A DNA stretch of 64,000 nucleotides from NCBI GenBank assembly GCA_951640195.1, contig OX621164.1:3639098-3703097 (forward strand), in the 5' to 3' direction. The position numbers were made by a program, and so were the translations under genes. Of the stretch, positions 33,141 to 46,526 are shown in pieces. The stretch comes from Porpolomopsis calyptriformis (Eukaryota; Basidiomycota; Agaricomycetes; Agaricales; Hygrophoraceae). Below the pieces are notes generated by a model that worked only from the letters and a program-made list of their open reading frames with translations, searched no databases and was not told where the DNA came from. The number at the start of each line of letters is the position of its first letter. The stretch's first letter is position 1.

Positions 33141-34506
33141 ATGGCACCTACAACCGAGGAAAAACAATGGAAATCTGCAAAAGTCGTAGAATACCTCGAG
33201 GTTCCTAATCCAAATGATGGTGAGATATCACCTATGCCTTGTTCTATTTGTTCCGAATCAAAACTTTATAGGCTCTCCTTGCAAATTCGTTAAGAATGAC
33301 TTGTAAGTGTTTATCGATAATGCTTGAATAGTAGTCATTTGATTATTTCCCTCAAACACAGCTGCCTCATCCGTCACCTTGGCCTCCATGCAAAGGAAGA
33401 AAATAATATTATAATGGACGACTACTGGAAAGGTTTGATCCTACAAATAAGAAAAACTACTAAGGTGATACACCTGCTCAAGCTACCCTACCCAATGTTG
33501 ACAATGTGCTTTAGAACAAGTATCTTGCTAAGGTTTCATGGATGTATACAGCCAAGCAGTTGTTGGAGAGAAGTGATGTTAAGGCTGATACTAAAAGGTT
33601 GCATCTCAAAACCTACTCCTTCTCCTGTCACTCTATGTTCTTCTTACTCTTGACAGGTATATAAACACATTTGGAAAGCAAGAGCTGTGTGGCTCTGATT
33701 CTACAGATATCATTGATGCGCAAGCCTTGGAAGGTGAGGGTTATTATATCGAGAAGCAGATATAAAAGAATGAACTGAACTGAACTGAAAATTAAACTGT
33801 AGATACAATCGACATTGTTATTATTAAAAATCAGATTGAAGATCAACCTCCAGTAACCGCGTATTACATGCGGTAAGCTTGACGATAATACCAACCCATC
33901 TATTATACTAAAATTTCTATTAGATACTTCTGGGATGGGCATAGGCAGGCATTGAAGGTGCATTCATTGAACTAAACATATACCCTGTAGTAATCTATTG
34001 GGTGGTAGGGCGAGCCAGAAATATGTGGCGCAACTCACTGTTATTCACTTTGGTCCCCCGATACAGAGGAACAACGCTACTGCTGGTCCTGCAAAAGATG
34101 GTCCCATCTTACTTGCCTAGGAACCCCTGCCAACATTACCCAGCAGCAGTATCTTAACAATCTCTATGCTATAGAGAAGTTTGCCGACACCCCAAAAATT
34201 ATACTTCAAGTTGCTTTCCAACCCACAGCTAGGGGAGGTCTCACTTATTTTACAGCCGGAAATATTAGGATCGTGAACAAGGCTAGAAAGTTGCTTTCTT
34301 CACAGGAACGCAGTGTCGTCCAAGCCTCTGGATGGATAGCTGCTCACCTCATTGAGGAGTCTCGGTTAAATATGATAGACACTGACTGGGAAAACTGGCT
34401 TGAGGCAGAATTCGGCATAGATAACACAGACTCTTATGAGCCATTAGTCGTTACAGACCAAACATACTATACTTGCCCTCGGTGTAGCTCAGATTTGCTT
34501 ATTTGA
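33141..34506 (+). CDS. BAH-PHD chromatin reader, copy 2 (complete)
   Basis: Exons 33141-33219, 33272-33302, 33362-33464, 33515-33597, 33657-33733, 33803-33872, 33924-33957 and 34009-34506 total 975 bases, 324 residues exactly in frame. Residues about 25-150 form a BAH domain (DDYWKGLILQI, AKVSWMYTAKQLL, YYMRYFWDG). From residue 160 a PHD-type finger shows Cys165/170, Cys184/187, His192 and Cys195, with a late CPRC pair at 315/318. BAH and PHD modules bind histone tails or nucleosomes, so a nuclear reader role is likely. It starts 129 bases from the divergent large gene and ends 72 bases before the sirtuin. Confidence 0.83.
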
Positions 34507-34578
34507 TACCTTACCATTCTTCTAGCTTATCTAATACCTACTATCCTTCACCGTGTTGCTGCTAAAAACTCAGCTATT

Positions 34579-35729
34579 ATGTTCCCCTCCACTATAAAAC
34601 AAAGTGCAACAGATCTAATGGATGGAATACTGAAAGCAAAGAGAATCGTCGTGCTCTGTGGTAAATCGACCCATCATCATGTTTCATTCAAATACTTACC
34701 TACTCTCTAGGAGCAGGAATATCCGTGGCTGCAGGTATTCCATGTTTTAGAGGACCAGACGGCTTATATACTGGCAACGCACTATCTGGATTTACCGGAG
34801 TCAACCTGACTGATCTGCTTACTAGCTCATCCCTCGTAGTGAGAAATATATGTTCAAGTGAGGATTAGTTGACCAAGTTAATGTTCTAGACCCAAAAGCA
34901 ACAATCACTGCATTGTCAGCTCATTGCCACCCTTGCTGAGAAAGCGGCGATCGCACAACCCACTGCCTTCCACCATTTCCTTCGTGCTCTAGACCTCCAA
35001 GGAGTGTTACTCCGTGTTTACACTCAAAATATCGATGGTTTGGAGCTCAAGGCTGGGTTACATATGTCCTCAGAAATTCACCCCAGTGATGGACCAGCCT
35101 GATGCATTCCATTGCATGGATCCCTAGAGGAACTACGATGCCCTGGCTGCTCCTCCATTTTTATCCTCGAACCATACTACCCCTCTTTGAAAGAGGGCCA
35201 ACTACCAGAATGCACTGAATGTCAAATCAATATGGAAAAGAGGGTAGAGCAGGGCAAACGCAGAACGACTGTGCCTCGACTCCGACCCAATATCATTCTT
35301 TACGGAGAACCACATCCTCGAGGAGAAGAAATAGCAAACGTGCAGCAAAATGATCTTGGGTTAACTACCACCCCCAGTCGCCAACTAGATCTTCTCCTTG
35401 TGGTTGGCACTAGCTTGAAAGTGAAGGGTACTACTGACTTTATCAAGCAGTCCGCTAGAATCTTAGCAAAAAATTCCCCCAAATCCAGTTTACAAGCATC
35501 GCCTCAAGTTATATATCTCAATAATACCTTTACAAACACAGCTACGTGGGCTGGTATATTCGACGCTTGGATAGACATGGACTGTGAAGAGTTTGCACGG
35601 TTGGCATTGAAAAGGATGGAGGAGATGATTGCGTCAGGTGAAATGCTCGAAAGCAACCACACTCAGGTTCAGGTTCTCTATGGAGACAGAAAGCTTAACT
35701 ACAGACCATCATGGAGGTTATGGTCTTGA
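34579..35729 (+). pseudogene. Sirtuin, copy 2, nonsense-broken
   Basis: Identical in structure to copy 1, with the same TGA at codon 141 (35100-35102), upstream of the catalytic His and the zinc site. Because copies 1 and 2 share the stop and copy 3 lacks it, either the array grew after the mutation or gene conversion spread it. Confidence 0.87.
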
Positions 35730-36263
35730 TAAAATTACTGAATTAGCATCTATTACGCTGCATGCATGTCGCATCAAACTTTCCACAAATATTAATCAAC
35801 TTGTATTGCTGCATTCCAAGCTAGTTACTATATAAGTCTACTACATACGATTTGTGCTAAACCTGTGTAGACATGTTGAGCTGTGTGCAGGTGTAAATTA
35901 GCAAGTTCACATGCGCCACTCCCATCCCATTTTGGTATGCAAATGTGATGTCACGCATAACATATCAAGTTGCTTTGATACTGTATTGATTAACTCCCAG
36001 CTATCTTGTCTGTGTATGCGTGAATATCAACTAGCTGTTATGTACTTATGAAGTGATGTGCTATGAAGTGATGTGTGAGGAGCCTAAGTAGTGATCAAGA
36101 GCTGTGACTCACACACGAAACTACTTCCAGCACCACAATGGCTATACGCATGCGATTGAATGAATGCTTATTTTTTCACCACATCTAGATAAATTTTATG
36201 CTGATTATCTTGTTTTCATGCAGTTATCCACCCACCCCCAAATGTAACTACCCTTGGAACCAA

Positions 36264-37348
36264 ATGATGTGTTCTTCTCGATGCTTGGATGCGGATAATA
36301 ATCGGTGGTCGAACGATCGCTCTCCTGTTCCACCAAGCGACACCATCTGGCTCTTTGAGGAAATCAGCCACCCTTTCACACAACCTGACTTGACCCTCAA
36401 ATTGAACCAGCAAAAGCAGATCATTTTACATGCTTTTTGCAAAAGCAGAAACAAACATCGACACTACACTCTCCCTCTATCGACCACACTTCAGATCGCT
36501 CTTCTTGACCTTGAATACTGGGCGAATGTTGCTAACCCTCATCCCAGTGCAAATCGTATCACACGTTACCTGGAAAGGCTCAGGTCTGATCTCTGGGTTG
36601 AGTTATCACAAAACCATGGCAGCTTTGGCTCTAGCTTCCAACCTAAAACGACAATACCGTGGGCAGTTAGAATGAATCACTTTTTTGGCCACTCTTTCTT
36701 CGGCAGACGGGAGTACCTTCAGAAATGCAAGGCAAATGGGTGGACTCCATACACCCATGAAGACCCAACCTTATACCGTAAGAGGCAGCTTCTGCATACA
36801 CAAGCTTCCCTTATCTCATCATGCTTTCCAATTCAAACTACATAGAATGGCATACTTTATTCGAAACCCATACAAACTGGCTAAGCAGGGGGTTCCAGCT
36901 ATGTCTCCAGCAGCTAGAATCACACACGAAACCTCCCCGGTTTGACAGAGGGCACTCTGTGACCTGTGCGCTTGCTTTGTTCCTTGGAGTTAACGGTGAG
37001 AGTAAATGAAATCAACATCTTGGCTTAGGGATGCTCTAATGCTATATGCTTCTCTTTGCTACTGGCATCAATGAAAATACAGCCCAACAGTGGGCTAACG
37101 ATGTTCAGGAGAAGAATATCAACCCAGATTCCCATGGATACGGTGTAAATACATCATCACCTACCCATGAGGCTGATCTTGGGTAGGTCTGTAAGACACA
37201 CATGGTTCACATTCACTCATTGTGATCATTTAGTATTTCACAGCTAGCAATGAATCTTTCAGCTGATAATGATCAGCCAGTGGGATCCCATGGTGCATTT
37301 CATTCAGATGAATTTACCAAGCTGATACTGATCCAAGATCCAAGCTGA
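36264..37348 (+). CDS. HSFGHS-family protein 1, copy 2
   Basis: Same exons and 292-residue product as 2642-3726; I see no difference in the coding sequence. Confidence 0.67.
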
Positions 37349-37835
37349 GATAGAGGGGGGGCAGCCTCAATTCTCCGATAACAGTGTTACCATTCCTCCA
37401 CGATTCGAAAGGAAGATGAAGACGAAGATGAAGACGAAGATGATAATGAAAGTTTCTTGATGTTTTTTGTTTTTTTACATGCGAACAGCAGCTGCAAGTT
37501 ACCATGGGACTTACAGATCATTGTAGCCACCTTTCCTCAGCGGTATACCTCACACCTCCACAATCTGTATCCTTCACTTCAATAAATTATAATGAGGATG
37601 ATGGTTTTCACCGTAATATTTATAACTCCTTCAACCAGATGAAGGAGTAGTGGAATGAATCAAATGGCAAAGAAAACGTCAGGGCTTCTTTGTCACCCTC
37701 AAACTTGAGAATACGGCATTCATTTATAGCACATGATCTAATCCAAGTCCTGGATAGAATCATATCGTCTTTGTAGCTTTCAAACTCTTTAATCGAATAA
37801 ATACCCACGTGACCCCCACACATACGTTCATTATC

Positions 37836-40515
37836 ATGGCCACCCAACCGATAGCCAACAAAGAAGGAGAGCTATTTGATGATGAGGCTTTATGGCCAGC
37901 CAAGACATCCACCCTCTTGAATAAACCGTCCAATTTCTGGCGCTTCTCAGAATTATCAACCCAAACAACATTCAAGCTCTTTTTCTACCACAACAACTCA
38001 CTGCGATCTCGCGAAATACACATCCATTACCGCTCTATCCTTGCTTTCCTTGACCTGAGTCATCGCCACAGCTGCCTTGAAGCAGAGAACCAGGTACGAC
38101 ATGCAGGACGAATCAAACAGTACCTCCAGAACCTCTGTTTGGCCGTGCAGCATGAGTTGTGGTTTGAGGATCGTAAACTGCTCACTCAAGCATCATTGCG
38201 ATTGAAGACGGTGAAGCAATGGGCCGTCAGAGTCTACCATTCATTTGGACACTCTCAAACAGGTCGCCAACTCTATGCCGATCATTGCAAAAACGAGAAC
38301 CGTCTGCCTTATGAAGATGACGATCCGACTCAATATGGTGAGTAATCTTATCAATATTGGGTGCAACAGCTGATATTAAATCGCTCACTGAAGATTGGAA
38401 GAGTCACATATCCAGGGTCGTGTCATTTGGGAACGAGATGCTTGCGACCGACACTTGGTCAGACTCTCCAGCGACGGCTGGCACTTCAAGCGATGCCGCT
38501 CAAGAGAAATCTGACTCGCTGCAATATCTTATTGCGATCGGATTCATCAACCATCCCAATGAACTGGGCCAAGGAGTGAGCGCCGCTAGTCTTCCCCAAA
38601 AACGATCTTTGTCCGATGATGAAGAACCCACGAGTCGAAAAAAACATCAACCAGCTACGATATCTGGTATGTGAAGTTATTCGCATCGCATCATCCTTAT
38701 GAAGAAGAAGATAACGCATAACATCAGCACCCCTCACCCAGAATAAGCACGACTACTTTACTTCGTTGAGGGGAGTGAACTTTCCCCAGGACGCATCCTC
38801 GATTCAATGGGCCAATGGGTCGCAAACCGTACTTCCATGGGTTCACGTTCCGGGCCATCAAAATGCAGTCCGTCCATCATTTTGTGCTCGTTCTTGATCA
38901 GCTAACTGAAGCTTTGTTAAGGACGCTAAATTAGTTGAGGTGCTTGCCAAATCACCTGATGGTTCATCTGCAACCCATTCGATAAACAACTGGGACTTGG
39001 ATGAAACTAACTATGTCGTTATCCCACCAAGAGAACCTTCCCAACCACTTCATGCCATCGATGAAGCCGTGCGACTCCATCTCGCTAATCAGCGATGCAT
39101 TATATTACAGGGTCAACATCTTGAAGGTCCGGAGACGTTTTGTAAGGAGGAGATCGAGGCAGCAAGGGGTCCATTAAGCCAGCCAGTTCAGTGGCATGGT
39201 ACGTAAAATCCATCTCTACGATTACTGTGGTTTAATACTGTATAGACGCAAGATTGCGTGCAGTCGGTAGGTCCAAGAAGGAGTCAGATGGCATCATCCA
39301 CAGCCACTCTTCCCTGGGGGAGTTTATCGAGGCATCTGAGGATGTAGACATCTGTGGAAATATCCTGGATGCCCCTTCACTGAGAAATGCCGCCCCCTCT
39401 ATTATATGGTAAGAGTGCTGAGAGCTTGTACATTGGCTTATTTCAACAAGTAACCTTAACAGTCGAATAAGTGACGAAGCACTCGCATTCCAGCTCACAA
39501 AACATGAATCATTCGCGAAGTTTTGGAAGCACCCTCCAAAGGACAAGTCGAAGCATCACAAGATGCCGAATACTCGACAAGAACTAGTCCTTCCAGGGCC
39601 ACAGGTTATTCGGATGTGCACCTGGCAAATGATGCAGTGGAACCTGCTGACGCATGCTGGCTTCGTAACATTCCCCCACAAGGATGCTAACGGCTTGTGT
39701 ACCTGGATCTATGCGCACGCCGGGATAAAAATTTGGGCCATTATTCGACCTAGATACACAAAAAGTCACAACTCCCGGAACAAGTTGCGCAGCCTGCACA
39801 AGGATATTTGCTTCAGTCAACTACACCAACTGAATCAACATGCTCAGATTTTCACGACGTTTCTTTCTGCAGGGGAGATTCTGTAAGTTTTTATATTATT
39901 AACGCTCTAAAAATTGATTACTCATGCTCATATATTGATTCTATGTGTCAGAATTATGCCTCCTGGCATTTGGCATGCCGTATACACCCCCACGCCAAGC
40001 TATTGTTCGGGAGGTCACTTTTATACCTATGAGACGCTTCACCTCACTGAACAATCGCGGGACTTCGACCATATGCATGGTCATTTTTCAACAAATGCAA
40101 ATCACCACGTCTCAAGGTTGCTTTCTCGCATGGTTTTAGCGCTTCCACATGTCGCCAAAAGTCGAAGTGAGCACGTGAATGAATGATATCCCCTCATTTT
40201 TGTTTAAAAGCTAGCTTTCCAGAAATATATCGACGGCCATTCTTGGCGCTGGCCAGAATGATTCTCAAATCGAATGAGTACCTTTTGCCGGGTGAGCAGA
40301 AAAGGCCAGACCTTCCGATGACCGAGTGGGATGTCCTTTTTCAGGAGGAAGAAGGAGAAATCAACGAGGCCCAGAAACAGATCAAGGCGATACTAGAAAG
40401 GGCAGGAATCAGCCTGACAGCTATGGAGTCAGAAGTACTCGTCAGTGGAGAGCATTGGATGGCGCTCAGTGAAGAAAAATGTTTATCCACCGAACTTTTT
40501 CTTCCACCGCCATAG
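37836..40515 (+). CDS. HSFGHS-JmjC fusion protein, copy 2
   Basis: Same eight-exon model and 765 residues as the copy at 4214, preceded by CACGTGA at 37806-37812. Arg150 (CGT) has become His (CAT at 38284), a CpG transition inside the shared domain next to the conserved Cys. Fe(II) ligands are unchanged. Silent CpG differences from copy 1 lie at the equivalents of 4896 and 6869. Confidence 0.8.
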
Positions 40516-41517
40516 GGACAGTTTCTATTCATTATCTATTGATGTGCTGCTATCATATGCCTGTACTTTGTTACAGTTTTACAATCGATACAATTGAGTT
40601 GGACTTTGATGCTCATGTCTCACGTGAAAAAAAAAAAAAAACATACATGAATACATACATTACCTTGCCTGCGATGAAACCAATTACAACCTCATGTAAC
40701 CTAGTAGATATGCCGAACACAATCTGCTTTATTTACATATACAGAAAGGTGGCAGCTTCTGGACTCCCTATCCCTTAGGGAGATAGAGCCCCACGTTGTA
40801 CTTGCGGTTAGTGTTTGGCCCAGCAGATGCGCTACACCCTTGAAGCTATTATCTCCCTCGGTTCACCCGTGTGGTTGAATGGTTGGGTCGCATTGGTTGG
40901 CTGGGTGGGTTGCGCGCAGCTAACTCAGCCTCTGTCTCTCGTAATAGAGCTGCCTTCATTTTCTTCTTTTTATTCCGCTTCCACTTGTTTTGTTTGTAGT
41001 TTTTCCCTCGTTCAACCTGTGCTGTTGAAGTGGGAGAGAAATAAGAATAAGAATAAGTTAATAAATCAATACGCAATAAATAAATTCACGTTGAGTAGCC
41101 TGCCTACTTGGAGGTTCCGAGGTTCGTACCATGGCCACACGTGTAGATGATTGTCTGCTATACAGTAGTCAAAGGATGCTAAGTTATCGAGCGGCTGAAT
41201 GAACTAACTTGTTTGGCTGCACGATGCATGTTGGCAACGGAGCCCTAAGCCTCTGTTCGATTTCGCCTGCGAATGAAGAAGAAATCTCCTCTGTGGCTGA
41301 TCATCATCATCAGTCTAGATATTTGATATCTGGTGTGGCATGAGACCCATAGATCCCATTCACGTACCAGCTTTTGAGGTAGAATGTGCCAATGCGACAT
41401 CCAATGGTGATTTATCCACATGTGTTGGGTCGATACTTATATCGAACTCAGGGATCTTGACTGTGGCTGATCGTTTAGTCAGGATATCTGATGTAGCATG
41501 AGAGCGATGGATCCCAT

Positions 41518-42283
41518 TCACACACCAGCTTGTTGTGCCAAACAGGTGTCGCCTTTGTCGAGAAGGTCGGCTGCAGAGAGTAAAACGTTTGAAGGGCCCA
41601 CAGAGATATGTTCCCTCGCTTTGTTCAGTGCGCTTGCAAGGCTGTCTATAATATGATGACCCGAATTCATCCAGGTATTTTGTTTTTTATATTTGTTGAA
41701 AATATCTGTCCATCCTATTATAGAACGTAGTATAAACCATCAGGACTTTGGGAGCGATTCATCACGTACGATATTCCAATGGGTCGCCATGCATATAACT
41801 CTCCCAGCCCTGTTCTCTGCATGTGGTGAGATAAGCGTCACGGTCAGGCTTCGAGTGGCCAAAGGAGTGCATCGTTCGAACGGCCCAAGGCCGGGTACTC
41901 CAAGGTTGTTCATTAAAGCTGGAAGGGGGTTCCATTGCGAAGAATTCTTCAAGGAGGTCATCCCTTAGCAGCTCTAAATAGCGCGACATCGATTTATCTC
42001 CAGAAACCAGGCTAGCCCAATATTGAAGATCAAGAAATGCAACCTGTTGGCACAGCATGAATGGCAAGGAAAAGTGGCGAGACTGATTCGTGATGATATT
42101 AAAGGCAATGAATTCCAATGGAAAATACTTCCAGCGTATCTTTGTATCGGAACCCATCGGTTTGAACAGGTAGTTCTTTGAATTCTCCAATTCAAATAGA
42201 CACAGCCAGCTGCTTGGTTGAACCTCTGAGATGCCATCCTGCCATCTATGGGTATCGTTGAGAATAAAATCGAGATTTGCCAT
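41518..42283 (-). CDS. HSFGHS-family protein 2, copy 2
   Basis: Same two exons and 236 residues as 7893-8658. One silent CpG transition separates the copies at the equivalent of 8413. Confidence 0.67.
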
Positions 42284-43521
42284 TGGATTCGGATTCGGTA
42301 GTGCTTTTGGAACTTGTGAATGTTTGTTAATCCTATATTTGGTAGGTGTTCAAATCGAGCCCAGCATAACTTATGCTTGGCTGCGCACTTCAAAAGAGGC
42401 AGTTTGGACAATCATGAGTGTAATTATAAAAGAAGGATGAACCATAAAATCAAGTGAGATGTTGAGGTCATCTCCATTGGAACTAAAATCGATGAAATTT
42501 TATCACCGAAGGTCTCTTTTTCTCGTTTGAATAGTAGCGACTTTCTCATTGTATTACAGCATTCGTAACTGAAATTTACTGATAAACAGATCAACTGGCA
42601 CTGATTCATGGTGATCATGCAATGATTAGATGTACTTTGGGCATGGTGAAGTCAATTTAATGTAGACTAGTCAGCTGCCGCCTTAGCTAAATGTAAGTTT
42701 TCCAATTTGCTAATGATCCGCACCTACAAACCTACTCTGTGGTATTGTTTTTCAGTAACTAGAAATTTTCATCACTGAAAAGATGTGAGGGGGTGATTGA
42801 GTGATTTAGTTACTGTTTTTCGTTGATTTCCCTTCCCTTCCTTCCAACAGTCTCATTTTGGCAAAGGTTTGCTAATGTCTTCAACCTTATCGATAGCCTG
42901 TATTATGGAACGCAATACTTGCCTGCTAAGAAAACTTTAAATGCCGTCAATCTACGACATGCCAAGGTAAAGGGCCTCGGGTACACCTAGTATAGCAACA
43001 TAAGATTAAAGTACGGCTGAAAGACATCTTTGTGCTTCTTCAGACGACTCAGAATCACTTATTTCTCACTTTGTAATGGAGCGTGACTGCCATCCTTGAT
43101 GATGTTGGAGAAGCGGTGAATGGTTTGCACCTTGGTGAGTGGTCATCTGGATACCAACACAAAAGGTCATAATGAAAATTCAATTCATAGGGAATATCCG
43201 ACGTGCGTGAGCAGATGAAATGTAGGAAAAGAGAGTGCGGGAGTGAGAATGGGTACGAGGGCCACCCTGAGAAGAAGGTAAAGAGGAAGTTGGCTAAGGG
43301 AGAACAAGGTGGAATCTACAGACGGGAGGGATGGCAAGGGTCACCATCCATGCTTCTCTACTGCATCCGAGAGATTGCGTGCCGAATCTTGATAACCATA
43401 TTATTCAACACAGGGGCCTGATATTCAGATTTTTTAATGAAAGCCTTACCGTTCGATCCCAACCTCAGCATTTCCATCCTCTCGCCGTAACCGTTTGAAA
43501 TCGTTTTGATCTCTCTGACCC
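42284..43521. other. Gene-poor region, copy 2
   Basis: Counterpart of 8659-9896, including the dispersed repeat at 42908-42995. It holds five CpG transitions relative to copy 1 (equivalents of 8789, 8983, 9339, 9389 and 9421). No gene is seen. Confidence 0.45.
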
Positions 43522-44087
43522 CTAACCATCAATCCCATGGCTCTCCGTCGACTGTGGTCCAATGGGGTCATTATCAGTCCCCGGCTGGGTTGGCGCAGTG
43601 ACGATCCCACAGTGGATTGTTTGCTGGATCTCTTCGGCTATCTTGCCATCGCCATCCGTTGTCGACTGGGTGTTTACCGATGGCTCTGCTATGGTTGTCA
43701 TCTTCGTGTTCTTTGAATTGACATAGACGGTTGGTAGTGTTTCTTCAGTTTCCTCATCCGACAAAAATTTGGCCTTCCATTGCTTTCTTCTTCTCGGGCT
43801 GACAGCTTTGGGGATGTTCATCTCATTCGCCTAACACGTCCCCTCTGTCAACCTGAAAAAAAGGAAAAGAGCAAGCTCACCTGGTGATGTTGGGCAGCGT
43901 GACTTTGATTCCCCGCAGATCCTGGTCCCATGGGGTTTCCCTCACCCTCCATCTGGTCTGAGGTCGTAACCCTCTGAGATTGAGATCTAGTGGCCAAGTG
44001 AGGCGACGCGGACACAGTCATGAAGAAGACTGCTGGAGATGGTCGTAGTAGAGGACCGTTCAGGTTCACCCTGTCAAACTGTGGCAT
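43522..44087 (-). CDS. Small hypothetical protein, copy 2
   Basis: Same two-exon, 171-residue model as 9897-10462. The two CpG transitions in exon 2 (equivalents of 10056 and 10107) do not change the protein. Confidence 0.5.
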
Positions 44088-44202
44088 TTTAAGCGACCCT
44101 AGCCACGTGAATAATCGATTTTAGTTGAGAGTGAGTCAAAGCGTCGAGGTCGACTTAGTATATAGAGCAGCCGAAAGTCTCCCAAAACCACCATCATCCA
44201 TC

Positions 44203-45006
44203 ATGATTTCCCTTCCCATAGATCTGTGGCTCAAAATTATCCCCTACATTCAGAACTCGTCCCAAGATCTGCTCGCACTGGCACTAGTAAACAGGAACTT
44301 TGCCTCCGTTGTGTTTCCATTCCTGGCCCGATACATGCTTGTCGATCCAATGCCAAAGCCGCAACACCCGATTCGTTTCCTTGAATTCACCTCCATCAGG
44401 AATTGGCACGGCGGTTGGGTTCAGCAAAATTTGAAGAGGGCTGGGAGCAACCTGAGGGTCACCAGGTTGGGATTCAATACGTCCGGTTGTCAGTGTTTCA
44501 GGTTATTCCTATGTGTCTGGGTTTTATCGCTAACCCCGCATGAAGATGACTGCGTCGAACTCACGCACCTAAACTTTTTCCACAACGTGTGGCTCAGGGA
44601 AGTTACCCTCTCTGGATTACGACTAAGACGGCCGGGTAACGTCAACCTAATCGATATCTCGAGGATATTTGCTGGATGTTCTATGGAAGATTTGACCAAG
44701 TTCACTCTCGATCTTACACGGGCCAACTGGGATAACTGCATCAAAGTCAATTGGGCCCTCCTCGACGCATATCTTTCCTCGAGACCTTCCCTTCAATCTG
44801 TGCACATTTTAGGCCCTCTGTCTGTGATGGAGGTCAGCGATATCATGCCACTGGTCACCGCGAAGGGCATCCTTGATGTCACGTTCAGGCCAACTTTGCC
44901 GGAACCATCGGTACCATTGGTACCATGGCCATCTATATCTGGGCAGATACGTAGGAGGAAGTTTCGAAGAAGGAAGGGGAGTGGAACGGGGCAGGATACA
45001 GGTTGA
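44203..45006 (+). CDS. F-box protein 1, copy 2
   Basis: Same 267-residue product as 10578-11381, except Arg to Gln just before the basic C-terminal tail (CpG transition). Confidence 0.78.
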   Translation: MISLPIDLWLKIIPYIQNSSQDLLALALVNRNFASVVFPFLARYMLVDPMPKPQHPIRFLEFTSIRNWHGGWVQQNLKRAGSNLRVTRLGFNTSGCQCFRLFLCVWVLSLTPHEDDCVELTHLNFFHNVWLREVTLSGLRLRRPGNVNLIDISRIFAGCSMEDLTKFTLDLTRANWDNCIKVNWALLDAYLSSRPSLQSVHILGPLSVMEVSDIMPLVTAKGILDVTFRPTLPEPSVPLVPWPSISGQIRRRKFRRRKGSGTGQDTG

Positions 45007-45782
45007 ATAGGAATGGGGCAATGTTATCCTGTAACAATCTGTTGAAATGGATCCGTTATGACCCTGGCTGATACTGACCAGTCCGAAGTGGAAGATATTG
45101 TCCTCTTGAGACTACCCAAGCCGAAGTCAGAGAACACAGAGAGAGATCGTTGTCATTGTTACTACATACATTTGCATCTGTGTCTACTTTTTATATGTAT
45201 GCGACATCAAAGGGGTCAGGGCTTTGTGATCCTTTGATAGCACGATAGCCGATTGGTTGTTTGAAAAGATAGTTGAGACGGGATTGGGCCAAATACTTCA
45301 CCAATAAAGGTGCGGAGCCATAAGGCTTCCTTTGCAGCACGAGTTGCTACATATTTAGCTTTAGGGATCTCTCCGATGGGAAATGGCAGGGCGAATCTGC
45401 GTGGGTGACAAAAGCAACAGTTCGATATTACTTGCAGCCGCTGCGCAATCCAACAATCTTTCTTCTCAGTAATATCGTGCTATCAAAGGATCACAAAGCG
45501 CTTCGCTTTGTAGGTTAGACCCCTTCGATGTCGTATACATATAAAAAGTAGACACAGATGCAGCAACAATGACAACGATCTCTCTCTGTGTTCTCCGCCT
45601 TGGGCTTGGGTCGTCTCAAGAGGACGATATCTTCCAATCCAGACTCATCAGTATCAGGCAGGGTCATCATACGCGATCCATTGCAACAGATGGCTACAGG
45701 ATAACGTCACCACATTCCCATTCAACCCGTATCCTGCCCCCTTCCACTACCCTTCCTTCTTCAAAACTTCTTCCTGCCTCGC

Positions 45783-46526
45783 TTACATACCCACCCACGA
45801 TAGGGATGGCCATGGTACCGATGGTTCCGGCAGGGTTGGCATGGATGTCACCCTAAGGATGCCCTTGGTGCCAATCAGTGGCATGATATCGTTGACCTCT
45901 ATCACAAACAGAGGGCCTAAAATGTGCACAGATTGAAGGGAAGGTCTCGAGGAAAGATATGCGTCGAGGAGGGCCCAATTGACGTTGACGCAGTTATCCA
46001 GGTTGGCCCGTGTAAGATCCAGAGTGAACTTGGTCAAAGCACTCATCAGACATCCAGCAAATATTCTCGAGATATCGATTGTGTCGTAGTGACCCGGCAT
46101 TTTTAGTCGTAATCCAGAGAGGGTAACTTCCCTGAGGTATAAGTTGCGGGAAAAGCTTAACCGCTCGAGTTCTAGGCAGTCATCTTTATGCGGGATTAGT
46201 GATAAAGCCCAGACATATAGGAATAAACTAAAACACTGACATCCGGAGGCATCGAATCCCAACCTGGCGACCCACAGGTTACTCCCGGCCATCTCCAGAT
46301 GTTCCTGAACCAAATCGCCGCCCCACTCCGAAATGGCGGTGAACTCAACAAGGTGGATAGGGTGTCGCGGCTGTGGCAATGGATTGACGATGGCATATTG
46401 GGCCAGGGAGGGCAACACAGCGGAGGAAACATCCCTATTCACTAGGGATAGTGCGAGTAGATCCCTGGGCCTGTCCTGAATGTGGGAGATTATTTTGAAC
46501 CACAGCTCTAGGGGAAGGAGGATCAT
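45783..46526 (-). CDS. F-box protein 2, copy 2
   Basis: Identical in protein sequence (247 residues) to 12158-12901. Confidence 0.78.
   Translation of the reverse strand: MILLPLELWFKIISHIQDRPRDLLALSLVNRDVSSAVLPSLAQYAIVNPLPQPRHPIHLVEFTAISEWGGDLVQEHLEMAGSNLWVARLGFDASGCQCFSLFLYVWALSLIPHKDDCLELERLSFSRNLYLREVTLSGLRLKMPGHYDTIDISRIFAGCLMSALTKFTLDLTRANLDNCVNVNWALLDAYLSSRPSLQSVHILGPLFVIEVNDIMPLIGTKGILRVTSMPTLPEPSVPWPSLSWVGM

Larger units (their letters stand above)
1..33622. repeat. Tandem array unit 1 (33,622 bases, full-length form)
   Basis: Base 1 matches base 33623 and base 58677, and the match runs on continuously, so the window consists only of successive copies. This unit is the long form: it holds bases 16832-25402, which unit 2 lacks. 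The window start falls inside an intron of the BAH-PHD gene, so the unit edges used here are arbitrary. The real duplication breakpoint is not visible because no non-repeated flank is present. Confidence 0.97.
44203..46526. repeat. F-box palindrome, copy 2
   Basis: Counterpart of 10578-12901 with the same arms and spacer. The arms have not been homogenised with each other since the array formed. Confidence 0.78.
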
